A stretch of DNA of 13,314 nt from JBGOUV01 sp041477815 (GTDB lineage: Bacteria > Acidobacteriota > Terriglobia > Bryobacterales > JACQDG01), in the NCBI GenBank assembly GCA_041477815.1, contig JBGOUV010000180.1, positions 1 through 13,314 of the forward strand, given 5' to 3'. Below, one piece after another: positions 1-5,793 of the stretch. The notes under the pieces are model-generated. The model ran no database searches. It was not told the origin of the DNA and was given only the letters and a program-made list of their open reading frames with translations. Position 1 is the first letter of the stretch, and every line of letters starts with the position of its first letter. Both the position numbers and the translations under genes were made by a program.

Positions 1-2181
1 GTAGGGGGCGTCGATGAGCACGAAGGGCAGACCGGCGGCCTGTGCCGCCTCGAGGTCCTTGTCCGTGTCTCCCACCAGGAACGACCGGGCCAGATCCAGG
101 CCGTGCCGGCGCGCTGCCTCCAGGACCATGCCGGGCTTCGGCTTGCGGCACAGGCAGGCGTCCCGGTCGTCGTGGCAGCAGGTCAGGATGTCGTCCACCG
201 GGATGGCCGCCCGGAGCCGCTGATGAAACTCCTCGAGTAACGCCGGATCGAGGGTTCCGCGCCGGACCTCCGGCTGATTGGTAATGACTACCACGACGAA
301 CCCGGCGGCGCGCAGGGCGGCCACCGCCTCCGCTCCGCCCGCGAGCAGCTCGAAGTCCTCGCGCCGCAGCGGGGCGTAGGCGAGGTTGTCGCGGATCAGG
401 GGCCGCACCAGCACGCCGTCCCGGTCCAGGAACACCGCCGGCTTCAGCATGATTATCTTGCTGCCCACTCGGTAGCCGCCAATTCTTGCTGCCGCCTCCA
501 GGGGAAGTTGGAATTTCCGCCCGGCCCGGTAGCAGTCCTCGACCAGCCGCAACACGGCGAGCGAATCGCTTACATCGCCGAGCGGCCGGCGTCCCTCCTG
601 GAGGGCCGCGGTGAACTCCGCCCATTCGTCGGCCCAGCACTGCTCCGGGTTAGAGAATTCCCGGGTCTCGATTTGCGGCACGCCGAACTGCTCCGGCCGC
701 CGAATGGTGGTCAACCGCTCCGGTCCGTAGCTCCCGCCCAGTCCCTCCACCAGCAGTGACCCGCGCTCGCCCACCGCTTCAAACTGAAACTTGTTCTTCC
801 ACTCGACCAGCGACACCAGCACCGACGCCGTCACGCCCGACGCCGTCCGGAGCAGGCAGAAGGCCGTGTCTTCGAGCGGCGCGATCCCCCAGAACTCGGT
901 CGCCACCACCGCCTGAACGCTGGTGAACTCCGCGCCGGCGAACCAGCGGCACAGGTCGAGCAGGTGAACGCCCTGGTCCAGCAGTTGTCCACCGCCCGCA
1001 ATCTGGGGGTCCGCGCGCCACTCCTTCTCGAGCCCCAGGCGCCCGCCGTGTCCGTGACGGGCGACCAGGTGGAGGAGTTTTCCGATCTCTCCGCCGTGCA
1101 GAAGCTGGTGCGCGCGGTGAATGGCCGGATGGAACCGGTAATTGAATCCAGCCTTGCAGACCACCCGGTTGCGGCCGGCCAGCTCCACCACCGGCTCGAG
1201 TTCCGCGGCGTTGCGCGCCGCCGGCTTCTCCACCAGGACGTGTTTGCGCGCCTCCACGGCCGCCAGCGATATGGGCGCGAGCAGATGATTGGGCGTCGAC
1301 ACGATGACGCAGTCCACCTGCGGGTCCTCGATTGCTTCCTTCCACTCCGCCGCTACCCGCGCGCCGCCGGCGATCTTCGCGGCCAGTTCGGTTTGGGGAT
1401 CGACCACCCACTCCACGCGGCCTCCGGCCCTCCGCGCCACCGCCGCCCGCTTGGCCCCCATGCGTCCGGCGCCGATTACGGCCACGCGCAACACGCCGGC
1501 GCTGGCCAGCATTTCCGGAGTATCGATCCCCTCTACCGGGACCGGCAAGCAGTATCCCCGCACCGGTCGGCCCTCGGCGAGGAGGCGTGGAATCACGTCG
1601 CGTCCAAAATCCGACACGCCGGCCGGCAACAGCGGCAACAGCTCGGGCGAGGCGGCGTAGAATCCGGCGTTTACCCAATGGCTGAACGCCTCGTCCGGGG
1701 ACGGCTTCTCCACAAACCGCAGCATCCGCCCGTCCTCGTCGAGTTCGGCGATACCGCTGTGGGACACGTCATCCTGGTGGCACAAGGCGACGGTGAGCAG
1801 GGTTCCGGGCCGGTGGGTTTGGGCCAGGGCGGCATAATCGCACGATCCCACGTTATCGCCGTACACCACGAAGAACGGCGAGGCGGCGAACTCCTGCTCC
1901 AGTTTCTTCAGGGCGCCGGAAGTGCCCAGCAGGGTGGTCTCGCGGGAATAGTGGATACGGATTCCCCAGGGCTGGCCGTCGCCGAAGTGGTCCTCGATAA
2001 CCTGACCCTGGTGATGGATGTTGATCCAGAGGGCGGTGACCCCGGCCGCCGCCAACTGCTCCACATGGCGCTCCAGGACGGGCTGGCCGCGGACGCGCAG
2101 CATGGGTTTGGGGATTTCGCGCGTGGCCGCGCCGAGGCGCGTCCCCTGGCCGGCCGCCAATACCAACGCCTTCCGGAACAT
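1..2181 (-). CDS. Three-domain fusion: sugar-phosphate nucleotidyltransferase, Gfo/Idh/MocA oxidoreductase, GmhB-like HAD phosphatase (partial, C-terminus off the left edge)
   Basis: One open frame of 727 codons runs from ATG 2181 past position 1; I read every codon and found no stop. Residues 1 to about 228 are a nucleotidyltransferase (LAAGQGTRLG near the N-terminus, then PKPM, YGDN, FVEKP, VNAGFY). Residues about 230-575 are a Gfo/Idh/MocA dehydrogenase: NAD(P) motif G237-A-G-R-M-G242, EKP with Lys319, and DQGVH with His406. From residue 578 a HAD-IIIA phosphatase follows: DRD at 586-588, TNQ at 634-636, a Cys-x-His...Cys-x-Cys zinc loop, RKPKPGM and GDTDKD, as in heptose-bisphosphate phosphatase GmhB. 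The start overlaps the stop of the upstream transporter gene (TAATG), suggesting translational coupling. By inference it makes or modifies an NDP-sugar, perhaps a heptose, for an envelope glycan. The substrate is unknown. Internal starts at GTG 1494 or ATG 450 could add separate products, but neither follows a stop codon. Confidence 0.9.
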   Translation of the reverse strand, partial: MFRKALVLAAGQGTRLGAATREIPKPMLRVRGQPVLERHVEQLAAAGVTALWINIHHQGQVIEDHFGDGQPWGIRIHYSRETTLLGTSGALKKLEQEFAASPFFVVYGDNVGSCDYAALAQTHRPGTLLTVALCHQDDVSHSGIAELDEDGRMLRFVEKPSPDEAFSHWVNAGFYAASPELLPLLPAGVSDFGRDVIPRLLAEGRPVRGYCLPVPVEGIDTPEMLASAGVLRVAVIGAGRMGAKRAAVARRAGGRVEWVVDPQTELAAKIAGGARVAAEWKEAIEDPQVDCVIVSTPNHLLAPISLAAVEARKHVLVEKPAARNAAELEPVVELAGRNRVVCKAGFNYRFHPAIHRAHQLLHGGEIGKLLHLVARHGHGGRLGLEKEWRADPQIAGGGQLLDQGVHLLDLCRWFAGAEFTSVQAVVATEFWGIAPLEDTAFCLLRTASGVTASVLVSLVEWKNKFQFEAVGERGSLLVEGLGGSYGPERLTTIRRPEQFGVPQIETREFSNPEQCWADEWAEFTAALQEGRRPLGDVSDSLAVLRLVEDCYRAGRKFQLPLEAAARIGGYRVGSKIIMLKPAVFLDRDGVLVRPLIRDNLAYAPLRREDFELLAGGAEAVAALRAAGFVVVVITNQPEVRRGTLDPALLEEFHQRLRAAIPVDDILTCCHDDRDACLCRKPKPGMVLEAARRHGLDLARSFLVGDTDKDLEAAQAAGLPFVLIDAPY

Positions 2182-2534
2182 TAGCGATTGCCGACGCCAA
2201 TGCAGAATACGCCCAGCAGGATCAGGGCCAGTCCGAAGAGTTTGTACCGGTTGAAGGCCTCGTGAAAGAACAGGCGGGACCAGACCAGGGTCCACACGTA
2301 ACCGAGAGACACCAGGGGATACAAAACGGTCAGGCTGCCGTGCTTGACGCCTACGATGTAAAAGACCGACGAGCCGAGGAACAAGGTCACTCCTAAGAAG
2401 ATTCGCCAGCTTCGGAACATTTGAAAGAAGCCTGGTTCCAGCCGGTCGGCCCCGGCCTTCAGGCAGACGGCGCCGAACGAGCCGATGAAGCTCGCTATCA
2501 GGACCAGCAGCATCGAGGAGTAAGGCGTGGTCAT
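2181..2534 (-). CDS. Small ArnE/ArnF-like (SMR/DMT) membrane protein, second of a pair
   Basis: 117 residues forming about four hydrophobic helices, the size of ArnE/ArnF and EmrE-type half transporters. The motif HGSLTVLYPLVSLGYVWTL in the third helix region resembles ArnE (AYPMLSLNFVWV). The first helix carries Lys in AVCLKAG, as in ArnE, where drug exporters such as EmrE have their essential Glu. ArnE/ArnF flip undecaprenyl-phosphate-aminoarabinose across the inner membrane. By analogy this subunit should pair with its upstream neighbour to flip a lipid-linked sugar made by the glycosyltransferase at 3030-3752. Its ATG overlaps the preceding stop by 4 nt (ATGA), and GGGGAG lies about 5 nt upstream. 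Its TAA shares one base with the ATG of the fusion gene. Substrate is inferred from context only. Confidence 0.85.
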   Translation of the reverse strand: MTTPYSSMLLVLIASFIGSFGAVCLKAGADRLEPGFFQMFRSWRIFLGVTLFLGSSVFYIVGVKHGSLTVLYPLVSLGYVWTLVWSRLFFHEAFNRYKLFGLALILLGVFCIGVGNR

Positions 2535-2965
2535 TGGCGGCTCCCCACCCCGATCAACGATACCCCCCCGACGATCAGGGCCACTCCTATGACCTTGAAA
2601 GCATTGAGGTGATCGACGAAAAACATCGGCGATAGGATCGTTACCCACACGTAGGTCAAGGCGATGATGGGGTATAGAACCGACAGGTGCCCCTGCCGCA
2701 AGGCCATCACCATCAGCACCGTATTGACGCCGTACAAGAACAGCCCGGCCAGGAGGGGGAGGTTTCTAAGGTAGCCCCAGAGGCCCGGTTGGGTGACGTG
2801 ATTGGTCCCGTACTTAATAAGGATTTGGGCGGCTGCGCCGGAAAGGGTGCACAAGCACACCAGCGCGATGGCGCGGGAGGTGGCGGAATTCCGGCTGTTT
2901 GCGGCGTCGGGTTCGGTGTCGGACACCACGGAATTCGAGGACGTCACAAGGGGAGATTGTAACAC
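2531..2965 (-). CDS. Small ArnE/ArnF-like (SMR/DMT) membrane protein, first of a pair
   Basis: 144 residues from GTG 2965. A polar N-terminal stretch of about 30 residues, rich in Ser, Asn and Thr, precedes four hydrophobic helices. It carries the same motif as its neighbour (GHLSVLYPIIALTYVWV) and also has Lys rather than Glu in helix 1 (AAAQILIKYG), so the pair look like two subunits of a heterodimeric flippase in the ArnE/ArnF manner. The stop TGA lies inside the start of the next gene. The start is uncertain: GTG codons at 2965, 2947, 2929 and 2926 are all possible and none has a clear ribosome binding site. A start nearer 2929 would shorten the polar tail. The gene follows the glycosyltransferase after a 64-bp gap holding a short inverted repeat. 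Confidence 0.82.
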   Translation of the reverse strand: MLQSPLVTSSNSVVSDTEPDAANSRNSATSRAIALVCLCTLSGAAAQILIKYGTNHVTQPGLWGYLRNLPLLAGLFLYGVNTVLMVMALRQGHLSVLYPIIALTYVWVTILSPMFFVDHLNAFKVIGVALIVGGVSLIGVGSRQ

Positions 2966-2982
2966 AGGCGGAACGTAGACCG

Positions 2983-3037
2983 TAGATCGTGGATCGCAGG
3001 AAACCCTTGCAGGACCGGGGTTGGACGATTTACGATC
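2983..3037. repeat. Intergenic imperfect inverted repeat of the GATCGTGGATCG type
   Basis: The arms are GATCGTGGATCG (2985-2996) and CGATTTACGATC (3026-3037), matching at 10 of 12 positions when paired. The right arm contains the stop codon of the glycosyltransferase. The left arm and the centre (ATCGCAGG...CCCTTG) resemble the spacer at 7456-7566, so both probably belong to one dispersed family. It lies between two genes of the same operon, where a hairpin could affect mRNA stability or the ratio of downstream products. Confidence 0.55.
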
Positions 3038-3752
3038 CGAGCTTAATGCGGGCCAACTCTACTACGTTGCGGAGGCTTCCGACCAGCGGCCGGTACCGGG
3101 AATCGGGATCGGCGCGCCACTCCACGGGAAATTCGCAGATCTTCATCCCGCGCCGCCGGGCCAGGATCAGGATCTCGGCGTCGAACATGAACCCGTCGAT
3201 CCGCGCAGCCCCGAACAACTCCTGGGCCGCGCGGGCGGTGTAGAACTTGAAACCGCACTGCGTATCACGGATTCCCCCTAATCCCATCACCTGCCGCACT
3301 ACCGCTCCAAACAGCCGGGAGCCCCACTGCCGGTAGGAGGCCTGCGCCTGGACCACCCGGGACGACGCCAGCTTCCGCGACCCGATGGCCACGTCCGACC
3401 CTTGCCGGATCGCCTGGAGGCCCGCCGCGGCGTCCGAGAAGGGGACGCATAGCCCGGCATCGGCGAACATGCGCACCTCGCCGCGCGCGGCCAGCATCCC
3501 GGTCCGCACGGCGCATCCTTTCCCGCGATTGGGCCGGTAGCAGATCGCCCGCAGGTCGGGATGCGCCCGCTGCTCCCACGCGGCCAGGACCTCCGGCGTG
3601 CGGTCCGCCGAGCCGTCGTCCACCGCGAGCAGTTCGAACCCGTACGGCTGGGCGCGGAAATAGTCCAGCGCCGCCGCCAGGTCCGTCCCGATTTTCTTTT
3701 CCTCGTTGTAGGCCGGGATGATCACCGACAGGTACGGCTGTGCTATAACCAC
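3030..3752 (-). CDS. Family 2 glycosyltransferase, polyprenyl/dolichyl-phosphate sugar synthase type
   Basis: 240 residues from GTG 3752. The GT-A signature is clear: SVIIPAYNEEKKI (residues 9-21), VDDGSADRT (44-52), NRGKGCAVRTGM, then CGFKFY and the C-terminal DPDSRYRPL...SLRN. This arrangement matches dolichyl-phosphate glucose/mannose synthases, which move a sugar from an NDP-sugar to a lipid phosphate on the cytoplasmic side of the membrane. There is no C-terminal membrane domain, so it is probably a peripheral enzyme that relies on a separate flippase, which the two small downstream proteins could supply. One oddity: the usual D-A-D metal-binding motif reads D98-A-G100. The start was chosen because AAGG/GGAA sequence precedes it and it places the first beta strand a few residues in; upstream open frame exists but lacks family features. 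It heads the operon and diverges from the NIPSNAP gene with only 42 bp between. Confidence 0.88.
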   Translation of the reverse strand: MVIAQPYLSVIIPAYNEEKKIGTDLAAALDYFRAQPYGFELLAVDDGSADRTPEVLAAWEQRAHPDLRAICYRPNRGKGCAVRTGMLAARGEVRMFADAGLCVPFSDAAAGLQAIRQGSDVAIGSRKLASSRVVQAQASYRQWGSRLFGAVVRQVMGLGGIRDTQCGFKFYTARAAQELFGAARIDGFMFDAEILILARRRGMKICEFPVEWRADPDSRYRPLVGSLRNVVELARIKLGS

Positions 3753-3783
3753 GGTTTCCAGGATACCTTTTCCAGAACACCCT

Positions 3784-3789
3784 AGGAGG
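3784..3789 (+). promoter_or_regulatory. Strong ribosome binding site of the NIPSNAP gene
   Basis: A full AGGAGG ends 5 nt before ATG 3795 and fixes that start. Most other genes in the window have weak or no such site. Confidence 0.85.
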
Positions 3790-3794
3790 TTTCG

Positions 3795-4559
3795 ATGGAT
3801 CGCAGAGCCTTTGTGAGCGCGGTAGGCGGCGCCGGCCTCCTGGCCGCAGCCGACACCGCGCGGAAGACTCGTCTGTACCGCCTGACCTACTATTACATGC
3901 GCATGGGCGACCAGCCCGCCCGGCTCAGCCAGTTCCTCGCTTCTCAAATGCCCCTGCTTAGCAAGACCCATCCGGGGCCGTTGGGGGTTTTCAATGTCTT
4001 CCTGGGATCCCATCTTCCCGCCATGGTGACCCTGGCCGGTTTCGCCGGTTTCGCGGAGATGGAGTCCGCGCTGGGCAAGTCGCGCAGCGACCCGGGATTT
4101 CAGAAGGCTGTGGCCGAGCTGGAGTCGGGACCGGAGCCGCCCTATGACCGCGTGGATGTCGCGCTGCTCGAAGCGACCGACTACTCGCCCGAGATCCAGC
4201 TCCTGCGCGAGAAGCCCAAGACCTCGCGCCTCTTCGAGCTGCGGGTTTACCATTCTCCGACCTTGCGGCAGAACCGCCTGCTGCACGAGCGCTTCGCCGG
4301 GGCGGAGATCAAGATCTTCCACCGCGTGGGCGTTCATCCGATCCTCTACTCGACCACGCTGATCGGTCCGAACATGCCCAACCTCACGTATCTCATCCCC
4401 TTCGCCACGCTGGCCGACCGGGAGAAGGCTTGGGATGCTTTCGGGGCCGACCCGGAGTGGGTGAAGGTCCGCAAGGAATCGGTGGACCGCGGCGGGCAGA
4501 TCACCAACCAGATCAGCATCACGCTGCTGCGTCCGACCGATTACTCACCAATGCAGTAG
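3795..4559 (+). CDS. Tat-exported protein with two NIPSNAP domains
   Basis: 254 residues. The N-terminus MDRRAFVSAVGG followed by GLLAAADTA looks like a twin-arginine signal: an Arg pair, Phe two residues later, and a short Ala/Gly-rich hydrophobic stretch. The mature part shows two related halves of about 105 residues. The first starts at RLYRLTYYYMR and ends LLEATDYSPEI. The second starts at RLFELRVYHSP and ends LLRPTDYSPMQ. This is the dimeric alpha-beta-barrel-like NIPSNAP arrangement; the shared TDYSP ending supports an internal duplication. NIPSNAP proteins of this secreted kind have no established reaction. The gene diverges from the sugar operon and converges on the SIS gene, whose stop lies 7 bp beyond its own. 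It appears to be a single-gene unit. Confidence 0.88.
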   Translation: MDRRAFVSAVGGAGLLAAADTARKTRLYRLTYYYMRMGDQPARLSQFLASQMPLLSKTHPGPLGVFNVFLGSHLPAMVTLAGFAGFAEMESALGKSRSDPGFQKAVAELESGPEPPYDRVDVALLEATDYSPEIQLLREKPKTSRLFELRVYHSPTLRQNRLLHERFAGAEIKIFHRVGVHPILYSTTLIGPNMPNLTYLIPFATLADREKAWDAFGADPEWVKVRKESVDRGGQITNQISITLLRPTDYSPMQ

Positions 4560-4566
4560 CCGGCGC

Positions 4567-5568
4567 CTACTCGCGGCTGGTGACGGGCTGGGTCTGGTGG
4601 AATACGCCGGGATCTCGGCCCTGCGCTATCGCTTCGCGGAGGGCTATGGCTTGAGCGGGTGCGATGTTGACCAGCGGCGCCAGCTCCTCGTCCACCGCGT
4701 GATGACGGAAGTCCCCACGGCTCCAGCGCTCGTCGGCGACGCGGGTTACTTTCGCTCCGAACTCCTCGAGCTCCACGGCCAGGTCTTCCACCAGGGGCGT
4801 GGTTGGTCCATAGGGCTGGAAGACCACGGCGTGCAGGCCGGGGCCGGCCATCTCGAGGGGACCGTGCCGGAAGGCCGGCGCCGACATGGCCGCCGCGCCC
4901 CGCACCGCCACCTCGTGAAACATCAACGCCGCCTGTCGGGCCGCCGCCAAGCTGGGGCCACGCGCCAGGAACACCAGGTGGCTGGCCGGGTCCACGGTCA
5001 CGTCGCTGGTTTGGAAACTGCGCGCCAAAAGATCCTCCAGCGCGCCGGCGGCCGCGCGGGCGGCCTCGAGCAACGGATCGAGCGGCTGCTGCCCGACCAC
5101 GCGGGCCAGCGCCAGCAGCAGGGCCACGCTGTTCACGTACGTTTGGCTGGAAGCGTGCGCGCTGCGCTCCGCCTGGAGGGGGAGCGTCACCTCGGCCCGG
5201 CGCCCCAGCGTACTTTCGGGAACGTTGGTCACCGCCACCAGCGGCTGCCGCGGCGGCAGGCGATCGAGCAGGGCGAGGATCTCCGCCGTCTCGCCCGACT
5301 GTGACACCGCCACCACCAGCGTCTCCTCGCCGATGGCGCTCCCGGCGAAGTGGATCAGCTCCGCCGTCTCCCAACACGCCGCCGCCAGCCGCAGGCGCGC
5401 CGGGTAGCACGCATACAGGCTGGAGCCCATTCCCGTGAACAACACCCGGCGGCCCGCCGCCAGCCTGGCGAACGCCTCCGAGCGCAACGGATGCGTGGCG
5501 CGAGCCAGGGCCGCGAGCACCTCCCGCAGCCGCCGGGGCTGCTCTTCGATCTGTCGCCGGAATGTCAT
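4567..5568 (-). CDS. Double SIS-domain sugar-phosphate isomerase/deaminase (GlmS C-terminal-like)
   Basis: 333 residues from ATG 5568. The two SIS domains match the isomerase half of GlmS: TGMGSSLY (45-52), SQSGET (89-94), VTNVPES, the ARGPS loop, HE at 218-219 and RHGPLEM (234-240). The last two correspond to catalytic Glu and His of GlmS. The glutaminase domain is absent, so it cannot use glutamine directly. Related stand-alone proteins act as amino-sugar-6-phosphate deaminases or isomerases (AgaS, FrlB, NagB-II). At the C-terminus, where GlmS has the Schiff-base lysine (AKSVTVE), this protein reads TQPVTSRE, so that lysine appears replaced by Gln. A TTG at 5592 is also in frame but lies in the terminator stem. 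ATG 5568 matches the family start (MTFRRQIEEQP), although no good ribosome binding site precedes it. Confidence 0.87.
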   Translation of the reverse strand: MTFRRQIEEQPRRLREVLAALARATHPLRSEAFARLAAGRRVLFTGMGSSLYACYPARLRLAAACWETAELIHFAGSAIGEETLVVAVSQSGETAEILALLDRLPPRQPLVAVTNVPESTLGRRAEVTLPLQAERSAHASSQTYVNSVALLLALARVVGQQPLDPLLEAARAAAGALEDLLARSFQTSDVTVDPASHLVFLARGPSLAAARQAALMFHEVAVRGAAAMSAPAFRHGPLEMAGPGLHAVVFQPYGPTTPLVEDLAVELEEFGAKVTRVADERWSRGDFRHHAVDEELAPLVNIAPAQAIALREAIAQGRDPGVFHQTQPVTSRE

Positions 5569-5570
5569 CG

Positions 5571-5610
5571 CGCAAAAAACGAAAGGCCCCAACCGGTTAG
5601 GATCGGGGCC
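5571..5610 (-). terminator. Rho-independent terminator after the micropeptide, just before the SIS gene
   Basis: On the minus strand GGCCCC (5610-5605) pairs perfectly with GGGGCC (5590-5585) across a 14-nt loop that itself contains AACCGGTT. It is followed by TTTCGTTTTTTG. The T-run ends only about 5 nt before the SIS start codon at 5568, so SIS expression from the upstream promoter would need read-through. Confidence 0.8.
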
Positions 5611-5636
5611 CTTCTTATCAACTTCCCGTTGAGTTG

Positions 5637-5693
5637 CTACTTCTTCTTCTTAGCGGCTTTCTTCTTCGCCGGCTTCTTAGCTGCTTTCTTCAT
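5637..5693 (-). CDS. Micropeptide, 18 residues, Lys/Ala-rich (histone H1-tail-like)
   Basis: The frame reads MKKAAKKPAKKKAAKKKK then TAG: 11 Lys, 5 Ala and 1 Pro. Such Lys/Ala/Pro runs occur in histone H1-like and other nucleic-acid-binding tails, so binding to DNA, RNA or ribosomes is possible but unproven. Support for a real gene is unusually good for its size: a GGAGA ribosome binding site 8 nt upstream, a near-consensus promoter about 60 nt upstream, and a strong terminator about 25 nt after the stop. A translated leader controlling the SIS gene, or a small RNA with an incidental reading frame, are alternatives. It is too short to be found by ordinary gene callers. Confidence 0.62.
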   Translation of the reverse strand: MKKAAKKPAKKKAAKKKK

Positions 5694-5723
5694 CGGAACA
5701 TTCTCCTATACATTAGATTTTCT

Positions 5724-5739
5724 GTGACGCAAGCGTCAC
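5724..5739. promoter_or_regulatory. Palindrome GTGACGC-AA-GCGTCAC in the micropeptide leader
   Basis: Perfect 7-bp arms around a 2-nt centre, located about 7 to 22 nt downstream of the predicted transcription start. It could be an operator for a dimeric repressor or an mRNA 5' stem-loop. No specific regulator is identified. Confidence 0.5.
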
Positions 5740-5752
5740 GATGTTGTTTCCA

Positions 5753-5781
5753 TGTATAAGCGCGTACGAGGAAAAAGTCAA
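5753..5781 (-). promoter_or_regulatory. Sigma-70-type promoter of the micropeptide unit
   Basis: On the minus strand TTGACT (5781-5776) and TATACA (5758-5753) are separated by exactly 17 bp. This is the best promoter match noticed in the window. The expected transcript starts near 5746 and runs into the micropeptide. It begins just after the lactate permease stop at 5794, so the small unit has its own promoter. Confidence 0.75.
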
Positions 5782-5793
5782 GAGAAAAATGCG

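Noticed and set aside
1..450. HAD phosphatase as a separate gene starting at ATG 450
   Set aside because: The frame upstream is open and continuous with the oxidoreductase, and no clear ribosome binding site precedes ATG 450. An additional internal start cannot be excluded.
964..2184. A 406-codon plus-strand open frame opposite the fusion enzyme
   Set aside because: It is in codon register with the real minus-strand gene, has no family motifs, and is explained by rare TTA, CTA and TCA codons in GC-rich genes.
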